Shown in pieces: positions 32,827 through 42,376 of a stretch of DNA of 64,000 nucleotides. Location of the stretch: assembly GCA_032629725.1 (NCBI GenBank), contig JAFEVB010000037.1, positions 558,001 to 622,000 of the forward strand, written 5' to 3'. A program made the translations under genes and the position numbers. Source of the stretch: Gremmenia infestans (lineage: Eukaryota; Ascomycota; Leotiomycetes; Helotiales; Hamatocanthoscyphaceae). The notes beneath the pieces were generated by a model. That model had not been told where the DNA came from. It did no database searches and worked only from the letters and a program-made list of their open reading frames with translations. The first letter of the stretch is position 1; each line of letters opens with the position of its first letter.

Positions 32827-35298
32827 CTATGATACAGTGAACAGTACCATGCCTTCTTCCACAGCGTCTCCCTTACTAAAGTTCGCCTTGAATATCCCCT
32901 TTGCTGCTGCCAGAACATTCATCTCCATTTTCATGCTCTCGAGAACCATCACATTCTCTCCAAGCTCCACGCTCTCTCCGTCTTTCTTGAAGACGCTCAA
33001 AACCTTACATGGCATTGGAGCCTTTGCATTGCCGTCTGAAGCTGCATCAGCTGCCCCGGTACCTGTCCGCAAAGATTCACCGTACGACAGTCGTGAGTAC
33101 AATTGGTACTCTATATATGTTCCCAGGGCTGGCAAGTGAGCGAAAACTTGCTGATGCTTGCCCGCGTCTGACGCTGCCAATACGGGGGCACTGGCAATAT
33201 AAGCTTGGAATCTTTGAGAGTCGACCTCAATGGAGACATCCTGGAGCTGCCAGTCTCTTGCACTGTGTCGGAGAGGCTGAGTTCTGCTGACTTGAAGCTT
33301 TACACGATGCGTCTTACCCTTACCCACTTTTGTGAGAGCACGGATCCGGCTGCTGATGTTGTTGTACTTTCGAGCTACTTGAGCACTGGGCTTCATTTTC
33401 GTTTGGTGGGGAGTAGATTGTTCGTCACTGTATTCCTTGAGCGGTACGATGTTCACTTCGTGTGCTTGGCCTGGAGTTACCATGTCTGGCCATTCCACGA
33501 TGACGGCTTTTGCTTCCTGGCCAGGTATCTTCACAATATCCACTTGAGTGCTAGCAGCATCTGCCTTTTGATTTCGGAACCCAAGTGGGAGACTTGAGAA
33601 TGGCCTCCGAGCTGAGGAACTGGCGGCCGCTGTCCTCCAAAGCATGGATGGAAAGAAGGACAGTAATTCCTGGAGCTCCTGGAAGTGTTCTATGTAAGGA
33701 TTTCTCACTAGAGTTGGCAAGTTGTCTGGGATAAAGCTTGTCGTGTATTGGGGATCGTGAAAAGCCGGATGGTTGAGGCAGGATTGGAGGAAAGATTGGT
33801 TTGTTCTGATTCCAATACAAATTGTGTGTGCCATGATCTTGAGCATTTTCGCAATGGCAAGTGGTCGCGTTGGAGCCCAAACTATAACTTTTGCAATCAT
33901 GGGATCAAAATAAATGGAGACTTGAGAATCCGTTTCGACTGCCGTCTCGTAGCGCACATGTTGAGTTTCAGATGCTGGCAGGATATCGGTTGCAGGAGTC
34001 CATCTCCGAATCACTCCTAAGTCGGGTACAAAGTCACGCGATGGGTCCTCGGCGCAGAGCCGACATTCGATAGCATGTCCAACTTGTGCAGCCATTTTAT
34101 CCTGGAAGTATCCCAAGCTGTCAAGCCGTCCGCCACCAGCAACAAATATCTGCAACGCGACAACATCCACTCCTGTCGTCTCTTCCGTAATTGGGTGCTC
34201 TACTTGAATGCGCGTATTAACTTCGAGGAAGTAGAAATTCGCGGTATCAACGTCCACGATGAACTCCACTGTCCCAGCACTCTCGTAGCATAGCATCTCT
34301 CCTATCTCAATTGCTTTCCCGCTCATTTCCTTCCGGAGCTGAGTCGAGAGCCATGGCGACGGTGCTTCCTCGATGACCTTTTGATGGCGCCGCTGAATGG
34401 AACATTCTCGATCCATAAGTGATACGACGTGACCGTGAGAGTCCCCAAGAATTTGTATCTCAATGTGCTTGCTTCGCTCAATATATCTTTCCAGAATACA
34501 ATCTGAGGACCCGAACGATCGTTGTGCTTCAGACCGAGCTCTTGCCAACTCGCTGGCCAAGTGTTCCTTTTCGCGTACAATCCTCATGCCTTTCCCTCCA
34601 CCGCCAGCGGATGCTTTGATCAGAATTGGGAAGCCTATACGATCGGCTTCGACTATGAGACGATCTATGCTTTGCTCCGAACCATTATAGCCTGGAATGA
34701 GAGGAATAGTGGGTGCATTCTTGAGGAGGTATTGCTTTGCGGATCGTTTGTCTCCGAGTACAGCCATGCTTCTTGGCGAGGGACCAAGAAACACCAATCC
34801 TGCTTCCTGCACCTGGTGAGAAAACTCCGCATTCTCACTCAAGTATCCGTATCCAGGATGTACCGCATCTGCTTTGGTTTCGTGGGCGATTTTTATGAGA
34901 AGTTGTCCGTTTTGATGTGGATTTCCCTGTGGGCCGTCGATGGGGCCGAGATTAACTGCCTGGTCGGCTTGTTTGACATGCGGCGATAGGGCATCTCTGA
35001 TTAATTTTTTTAGCAAGAGAGAGATTCTGTATTGATACTTGAAAGTTGAATCGGGCCAAGCTTACTGGTCAGTGAAAACAGCAATCGATACGATGTTGAG
35101 CTTCCTGCACGACTCTATGACTCTACATGCGATTTCCCCTCGATTTGCAATAAGAATGCGCTTGATTTTGGGACCGCCAGAAGTCGATATGAGATGAGCG
35201 AATGTCTGCAAAGGTAATTTATTAATTGAAGCCATGACTAAACAAATGATGGGGCGTATTTTTGTCTTTGCAAGACTAAGTTGGCTGGAATTCTTCAA
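32827..35298 (-). CDS. Biotin-dependent acyl-CoA carboxylase, alpha subunit (methylcrotonyl/geranyl-CoA carboxylase-like)
   Basis: Two exons (35066-35298, 32827-34996) give 800 residues. The biotin carboxylase domain covers about residues 44-500, with ILIANRGEIACRVI, HPGYGYLSENAEF, the ATP-grasp glycine loop KASAGGGGKGMRIV, MDRECSIQRRHQKV and EVNTRIQVEHPITE. A middle domain follows, and the C-terminal carrier has the biotin lysine in VLESMKMEM about 40 residues from the end. The enzyme carboxylates biotin with ATP and bicarbonate; the beta subunit at 42377 transfers it. It is longer than the roughly 710 residues usual for fungal mitochondrial methylcrotonyl-CoA carboxylase alpha, and the ESMKMEM wording differs from the common EAMKMEH, so this may be a paralogue with another substrate. 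No PTS1 is present. The N-terminus is weakly basic; a second in-frame ATG lies 21 codons in. Confidence 0.9.
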
Positions 35299-35624
35299 CT
35301 TTAATAATCTTGCATTGACTGATGTAAGAATATTCGCTTTTATTGAACACCGGCAAGACTGCCCTCTGTACTTTCTTGATAGATCATTGCGTTAGTATAA
35401 GTCGGAACCAAACTGCTATAACATGGGCGCGGGATTGACAGGCTGCCGATCCGCAACCGGTCCGGCCTTCTTACCCGGCGGCAGCTACCTCGGACGAAAG
35501 AGATGGCTTTGAAAAGAATCCTTGCCAAAACTCAAGTTCACCATATGCGGACAGTTTAACTTTGCCTAATGCTCGAATTACTCTGATTAGGGGCGATATC
35601 ACAAAGAATCTCTGAATTTCTCCT
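35299..35624. promoter_or_regulatory. Divergent promoter of carboxylase alpha and lyase-hydratase fusion
   Basis: A compact 326-bp bidirectional promoter. It carries CCGGTCCGG at 35457-35465 in its middle and CCTCGG at 35488-35493. Confidence 0.6.
35457..35465. promoter_or_regulatory. CCGGTCCGG candidate Zn2Cys6 site
   Basis: A perfect 9-bp odd palindrome, placed almost centrally between the two divergent genes. Confidence 0.65.
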
Positions 35625-37441
35625 ATGGCTCCTCGAAGTGTTAAGATTGTCGAGGTCGGTCCCCGCGACGGTCTTCAGAACATCAAGAATATTGTACCAA
35701 CACATACGAAAATAGAACTTATTCAGAGACTTGCAAGAACTGGATTGTCTGTCATCGAGTCCACATCCTTTGTTTCACCGAAATGGGTTCCACAATTGGC
35801 AGATGGGCCCCAAGTCCTGACTGGACTTCAAGCGATAATTTCAACAAGCGATACTATTTCATTTCCAGTTCTCGTCCCAAATGTGAAAGGACTAGAACTC
35901 GCATGCAATAACGGAGCAAAAGAAATCGCAGTGTTCGTGTCCGCGAGTGAAGGATTCAGCAGGAAGAATATCAATTGCAGTGTTGAGGAGTCTTTGGTCA
36001 GAGTTCAAGCCGTGGCCACAAAGGCGAAAATCCTTGGCGTCAAAATCAGAGGGTGAGCAAAACTCCTACTACTCAGTTATTCGGTGTTCTAAATCTCAAT
36101 ACCAGCTATGTTTCGTGCATATTCGCGGACCCTTACGATGGCCCTACAAAGCCATCGCAAGTTATTAAGGTCACACAAGCTCTTTTACACGCAGGCTGCT
36201 ATGAAGTCAGCCTTGGAGATACTACTGGGGTTGGGACTGTCGCCGAAGTGGAATTACTCTTGAAGGAGATGCTCAAGGTTGTACCAGCGGATAAGTTAGC
36301 AGGGCACTTTCATGATACGTATGGACAGGCAATTGCCAACGTGATCAAAAGCTATGATATGGGACTTCGAACATTTGACAGCAGTGTTGCTGGTCTAGGA
36401 GGTTGCCCTTTCGCAAAGGGTGCAAAAGGAAATCTTGCCACAGAGGACCTCGTCTATACCATGGAAAAGCTAGGCATTCAAACAGGTGTCGATTTGGGCC
36501 AGGTGGTCGCAATAGGCTCATGGATATCACAAGAGCTTGGAATTCCAAACAGCAGCCGAGCTGGAGCTGCACTTGCGGTACATTTACCCAGCCCCAACGT
36601 CTCGGAAACCGGAAAGAATTCGAAACGCGGCTGGAAGATGTTAGAGTCCTCACCGGGTTACTCTTTATATCAGAATGGAGCGAACGTCAAAATTCTCTTG
36701 ACAAATGAAAAGAGTGGCAACGCGTTGACAAGCTCAATGATCGAGGCTCTCACTCGGCTTTTCAAGCACTTTTCGACTGATGATAGCGTATTTCGAATCA
36801 TCCTCACTGGGAAAGGAAAGTACTTCTGCACAGGCATGGATCTCAAAAGCGCTGGAACTCCGGAAGAACAATTTTCTGGTCTCCGTGGTCTCTTTCACAC
36901 TATCGACACATGCCCCAAGACAACGATTGCAGCTATAAACGGCCCTTGTCTTGGAGGCGGCGTTGGACTTGCATTTGTTTGCGATATACGACTTGCTACC
37001 TCTGGGGCTATATTCAAACTTAGCGAAGTCCGCCTTGGTCTCTCCCCCGCGACCATCTCGAAGTACATCGTTCGCGAATGGGGTTTCGGTTTTGCGCGGT
37101 CGGCAATATTGACAGCTCGAAATGTCTCATCATCAGAGCTAGAAGACCTCAAAATCGTGCACCAAGTCGCGGAAAGCCAAGAAGATCTGGAGGTTAAGCT
37201 TGATAAAATGTTAGATGAAATGCGCTTCGTAGCGCCGGGAGCATCATCCCTGAGTAAAAGCCTTTTAGAAGCAGCTTGGACCGATGCTGGTGGAGAGATA
37301 CAGGCCAAAACCATCGAAAATGTCTTTAAACTCATGATGGCCCAGGATTCGGAGTCTGCTTTTGCACGGAAGGTGTTCCGGCGAGGAGTCAAGGGGGTGG
37401 ACTGGGAGGCATTATTAAGACAGTCCAAGTCTAAATTGTAG
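35625..37441 (+). CDS. HMG-CoA lyase / enoyl-CoA hydratase fusion, peroxisomal signal SKL
   Basis: Two exons (35625-36052, 36106-37441) give 587 residues. Residues ~5-310 are an HMG-CoA-lyase-type domain: VEVGPRDGLQN (metal and catalytic Asp/Arg), ESTSFVSPKWVPQ, HFHDTYGQA and GLGGCPFAKGAKGN with the catalytic cysteine. Residues ~335-580 are a crotonase fold: the oxyanion segments GKGKYFCTGMDL and INGPCLGGGVGLAFVCD. The protein ends SKSKL, a canonical PTS1. The two activities catalyse consecutive steps in leucine and acyclic-terpene breakdown: hydration of a 3-methylglutaconyl-type CoA, then cleavage to acetyl-CoA and acetoacetate (or a longer 3-keto acid). The joining is continuous within one exon, with no stop or intron between the domains, so it is a genuine fusion. 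Confidence 0.92.
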
Positions 37442-38020
37442 CAAAAGGAAATCTCAATGATAATTGGTATTGCGTCTTCATCATGTAATATTATCTCTCG
37501 TATGCTAGCATCGAAATCACCTTCATTGGGTTCTTAAGTGGTTACACGTGGTCTAAATTCCGAAATGAAATCAACCAACATAGCCCTACGAAAACATTGC
37601 AGTCTAAATTGCTACTTCGTAGTTCACCTCTTTGTGCTCCCTGCGGGTATGTACCTAGGTATGGAAAACATCTGCCGACCGTCGTTAGTGTGATATCGAA
37701 GTGGATATCACTCTTTAGGGCCGCTGCCGAACTCGACCCCACCCACCCGACGGGACCGGACCGTGTGTTCGAGCCAACACAGCTTCCACTTCCAGACCAG
37801 ATCCCGTGAGCTACCTACCTAGGTACCTAGGTAATTATTGTAAAAGTTACCCCTCCATGTAGGCGAGACGGAGTTGCAATTCAAACTCGCATCCTTTCCG
37901 ACGTAAAGTTTTGATTGGTACATCAGAGTGCGAAGCCAAGAAGAGTGGTTTACTCACATTTACGACGACATAGTTCAATTCGAAAGACACTCACTTCAAG
38001 CACCAGTCAATAATTTCACC
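37442..38020 (+). promoter_or_regulatory. Promoter region of the acyl-CoA dehydrogenase
   Basis: No gene is seen. CCGGACCG lies at 37756-37763, about 260 bp before the ATG. Overlapping CCTAGGTAC palindromes lie at about 37812-37832. Confidence 0.55.
37756..37763. promoter_or_regulatory. CCGGACCG candidate Zn2Cys6 site
   Basis: The shared CGG-N-CCG core, here with one extra C on the left. Confidence 0.55.
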
Positions 38021-39529
38021 ATGTCTGCCTTCGACTTGGCATCTGTTACTCCTTTCGCAGAGCCGTTATGGTATTCACGCGGAAAAGGCGTCTATTATGA
38101 TGATTCTCATGAGCGTCTCCGCAAAGCCGTACGAGCTTACGTAGACGAGAAGATCACGCCGCACTGTGCAGAATGGGAAACGCAAGGATTTGTACCAAAA
38201 GAAGTCAGAGTCCAATCCCAAAGCTTCCAAGTCGTATGCTGAGTCTCTAGGTTCTCAAGGAACACTCGAAGCGTGGATTCACGGCTGTGGCAATCAACCC
38301 TGCAGGAGTCTCCAATCACATGGGAAACACAAAGTTACCCGGAGATATTGATCCTCAGAAATGGGATGGATTCCATGATTTGATTTGTATCGACGAAATC
38401 GCTCGTTGCGGTTATCTTGGGGTTGTCTGGGCACTTGGTTGTGGCGACTCTATCGGCTGCCCTCCTGTTGTCAACTTTGGCTCGGATTCTCAAAAAAAAG
38501 CCTGGCTGCCTTCCGTCATCAACGGTGAAAGCCGGTTTTGCCTAGGTGTTACAGAGGTAGATGGTAGGTGTTCTATAATAAGGACTACGGACCATTCTTG
38601 CGGGTTATTGCTGACGCAAATAGCGGGATCTGATGTTGCCAACATTTCAACGACAGCGGAGCGGAGAGGAGATGTTTATATCGTTAACGGTGCAAAGAAG
38701 TGGATCACCAATGGGATGTGGGCAACTCACTGTACAGCAGCAGTCCGTACTGGTCTGCCTGGGAAAAATGGCATTTCTGCTCTCGTAATTCCACTCAACT
38801 CTAAAGGAGTTTCCCGACGGAAGATCCTAAATTCCGGGGTTGCAGCAAGTGGTAATTGAACTCAAATTCGCTCCAACTCCCACTGGCTAACTATATAGGC
38901 TCGACATATCTCGAGTTTGATGACGTGGAAGTTCCGGTTTCTAATCTCCTCGGCGAAGAAAACAAAGGCTTCAAGATTATTATGTCAAGTCAGTTATCTT
39001 CACCCAAAGAATTGTCTTTTTGCTAATAATTTAAGACTTCAATCATGAGAGGCTCTGGCTTGCATGCACAAGTTTACGCATGGCCCGCATCTGTCTGACA
39101 GACGCATACAGCTATGCACTTGAGCGGACTACCTTCGGTAAACACCTCATTGAACATCAAGCTATCAAGACAAAATTCACCACAATCGGGGCTGACATCC
39201 TCCCTGCACATGCGTTCATGGAATCCTTAGTCGCAATTAATGACATGAATAAGCAAGCAGAGCCACGGTATGGAGGTTTAATTGCTCTTCTCAAGGTTGT
39301 TGCCGGTAGAGCTCTGGAGAAAACTGTTAGGGAGACGCAGCAAGTCATGGGTGGACTAGGATATTCGCGCACGGGGAAAGGGGCGCGTATCGAGCAGATC
39401 AGTCGTGACATGAGGGTCATGGTAATTGGAGGAGGGAGTGAGGAGATTCTAAGTGAACTGGCTTTTGTGCAGGAGAAAAAGGACCTTGGGATTATTGCAG
39501 GCGAAAACTTGAGTTCAAGTAAGCTGTAG
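38021..39529 (+). CDS. Acyl-CoA dehydrogenase, isovaleryl/long-chain type, peroxisomal signal SKL
   Basis: Five exons (38021-38203, 38251-38563, 38624-38851, 38899-38988, 39036-39529) give 435 residues. The FAD-binding middle part reads FCLGVTEVDGSDVANI and YIVNGAKKWITNGMWA. The C-terminal helices include QVMGGLGYSRTGKGARIEQI and IGGGSEEIL. The medium-chain catalytic Glu position near the end is glycine, but an acid is present in NHERLWLA, the position used as base in isovaleryl- and long-chain-type enzymes. The protein ends SSSKL, a clear PTS1, which is unusual because acyl-CoA dehydrogenases normally work in mitochondria with ETF. In the island it would make the 2-enoyl-CoA for the carboxylase. 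An upstream in-frame non-ATG extension to 37928 is not favoured. Confidence 0.9.
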
Positions 39530-40009
39530 GAGTATATCATAAGAGGTCATGATAGCATCCAGTATGTATATCAGCAACACGAAATTTCATTATGCCTTTA
39601 TCTAATTTCGAAAAATTTCATTTGTTTTAACGGTTTTAAACAGCAAGTCCCAAATCAGATACCAAATCTCGCCATTTTGCCTGTTTTAGACGTTGCTTCA
39701 TCTTCCCCTCCTAGCGTTTTAATTGCTTGTATATGCACTGCTTTTATGCGTTGAGGTTTCCTTGCTTGGGCAACGAGAGATTATTCGTGATTCCACCTAC
39801 CGAGCTTGGGCTCAATATATTAAGAACACGGTGCTGGAGAATGGTCGGTGATGCTCTGGGGACCAATGTTGATATCAATAGATTTCTAAGAAGTAAGCTA
39901 GCTAGACAGACAAATTATTGAACAAGAGGATCGAACAGTTAAAGTAAGTAAATGTAACACTCTAAATTCTCTAATGACTTTATTTACAACGTATTTGCCG
40001 CAATACGCT
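39530..40009. other. Intergenic region between convergent dehydrogenase and synthetase genes
   Basis: No gene or strong repeat is seen; this is the 3' flank of both genes. Confidence 0.5.
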
Positions 40010-41977
40010 TTAGAGCTTAGCAGACCGCATGTCCTTCCTGATAAGCTCAGATCCCCTTTCCTTCAGGACATGTTTCTTGATCTTCCCACTTCCAGTCTTG
40101 GGAAAGTCTTCATCCACACGCAGCCAGAATACGTGCACAGGAGCTTTGTGCCAGCCCAACGTCTCCCGTACAAATTTTGCCAATTCTTCTTGCGATGGCT
40201 GTTCGTGTGATGTTCGATGCTGGAGGAACGCACCCACTGCCTCACCATACTTCGTATCGGCAATCCCAATAACGCTTGCTTGGATAATAGAAGGGTGTTG
40301 AACGAGTCGCTCTTCGATTTCCAAGGGAAGAATATTCTCCCCGCCTAAATGTGTGGAACACTTTTCAGCAACAGTCAGCTTGGAAGAGAGGAGAACTGCC
40401 TACCTCGAATGATAATGTCTTTTATCCTCCCGGTGATGCGGCAGTAACCCTCATCGTCGAATACTGCTTCGTCTCCTGTATGCATCCAGCGTATCCCATC
40501 CTGATCAGTCCGCATCGCCTCAGCCGTCTTCTGAGGATTGCGCCAGTAACCAAGCTGCAGAGCAAAGCCTGCAACGCAGAGCTCTCCTCTGGCTCCAGTC
40601 GGCACGATCTCACCATTCGCATCAATAATTTTTGCTCGCATGTGGGGAAGAAGCTTGCCCACTGTCGATAACCGTTTCTCAACCGGGTCGTCTGTGAATG
40701 TCATAAAGCTCGCGGGAGAAGTCTCCGTCATACCTTTTCATAAATTAGCCCTTCGCAGATATATGGCATACTGCCAATATCTACTTACCATATGTATTTG
40801 TGATCTCATACATGTTAAAGGTCTTTTGCAAGTCCAACATCATCTTCCGAGGAACTGGAGCCCCTGCAGCAATGCCAGTCCGAAGCCTGGAAAGGTCCGC
40901 ACCCGGCTTCAAAAGCTCGAGTTCTGCAGAAAACATCGCTGGAACTCCATGAAGAGCCGTGCAACGTTCTTTTGAAAGTGCTTGGAGGACCTTTTGAGCT
41001 TGGAATGTCTCGCTAGGAAAAACAATGCTGCTTCCATGGGTCAAGGCTGCTAACAGTCCGAGAACGAGGCCGAAGCAATGAAATAAAGGAGGAGGACAGC
41101 ATATTATATCTTCTTCAGATAATCTCATCCGATCTCCAATAAATCGACCATTATTGACAAGATTGCTACGAAACGTCAGTGTGTACTCTATTCATCAAGG
41201 GTTCCTGCTCGTACTTATGAGTTAACATAGCTGCTTTTGGCGCAGCTGTTGTTCCACTAGTGAACTGAAGATTGCACATATCATTTGGCTCAACCGTAGA
41301 CATTCTGGTAGCGATCTGACTGTCTCTTATCCCTTCACCTCCACGAATCAAGTCCGCATACTCACGAAAGGCCCATTGACTGCTCTTTTTCAGAAGCATT
41401 ACTTCCTGCAGCTCAGCTAGGCTCGCACAACCACCTTCGCTTTCTAGCATCTGTAGCACCTCTTGGCTGGATATCTTCCCGATCCTTGGACTAATGAACA
41501 ACAGGCGGCATCCTGGTGTATAAGTTAGCTTGATACCATTGCAAATATTTGGAAATACCAACCTGAGTGCTTTAAAGCAAACTTAAGCTCCGAGGGGTTG
41601 TAGGTGCAATTTAGAACTACTAGAGCGGCACCAATATGTGAAGCAGCAAAGAAAAGCTCAACATATGGAGGACAGTTGCCAGCGAGTATTCCAATATTGT
41701 CTCCACGGCGTATTCCAGCTGCCACCAGACCTTTGGCGACAGCAAGTGTACTTTGATAAAGTTGTTGATATGTTGCTCTATATCCAGCTTCAGGAAATAC
41801 AACACATTGACCTGAAGGATTAGTTTCTGTTTGCTGCTTGAGTAGCTGACTGAGTGTGATATTCCAAAGGGATGGCTCGGCCGGCCCAACAAGAGTAGAG
41901 AGCTTTGAGACGTCCTTTATCTCCGTTGAAGTGTTCATGATTGTCAGATGGAATGTGGCAGGGAAAATGTCAAACAC
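40010..41977 (-). CDS. Acyl-CoA synthetase (AMP-dependent ligase), peroxisomal signal AKL
   Basis: Five exons on the minus strand with introns near 41514-41562, 41158-41224, 40731-40788 and 40346-40403, giving about 550-565 residues. The ATP/AMP signature is LQFTSGTTAAPKAAM; further motifs are NTYGMTETSPA, WMHTGDEAVFDDEGY, RIKDIIIRGGENI and the C-terminal catalytic lysine in PKTGSGKIKKH. The protein ends RSAKL, a canonical PTS1. It activates a carboxylic acid to its CoA thioester with ATP, probably the entry step of the island. The substrate cannot be read from sequence; medium-chain or branched acids are typical for the family. The start is either 41977 or the ATG at 41938 (MNTSTEIKD). It is divergent from carboxylase beta. 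Confidence 0.92.
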
Positions 41978-42376
41978 AACAATTTCATCAGTTTGGTTCT
42001 GCTCAATTGTAAAACTTTATCAAGCATTTGATTCATCCTTTTTCACCATTTTACCCATCCCTTTTCTTTTAAAAACAAAACAACTTGAATACCCGGCAAG
42101 TAGCATCTACAGAAGCCGTTAGGCTTGGTGGGTGGTAAGTGCGACGGTATAATTCGGGATTGTGTATTACTGCAGTCCCGGCCTCGGTCCGCAGACGGCC
42201 CCACAGCTTATGCCCATACAGCCGGCCATTGTTCGCAATCATTATCTCTAAGAGGAGAAAGTCACAACTCTTAATAATTAGATTTTGATCTTCTATGGAT
42301 TTGGTTTACGAAGTTTGACAAAATCTGAAAGCGTTCAAACAGCTTCCAACATTATACACTGCTCAACCTCTCCGCC
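41978..42376. promoter_or_regulatory. Divergent promoter of acyl-CoA synthetase and carboxylase beta
   Basis: A 399-bp bidirectional region. CCTCGG at 42182-42187 overlaps CGGTCCG at 42185-42191, so FarA/B-like and cluster-type sites share bases. Confidence 0.6.
42185..42191. promoter_or_regulatory. CGGTCCG candidate Zn2Cys6 site
   Basis: The shared core motif 186 bp upstream of the carboxylase-beta ATG, overlapped by CCTCGG. Confidence 0.55.

Noticed and set aside
33205..34989. Several plus-strand open frames opposite the carboxylase alpha gene
   Set aside because: The minus strand encodes an unambiguous biotin carboxylase; these are shadow frames.
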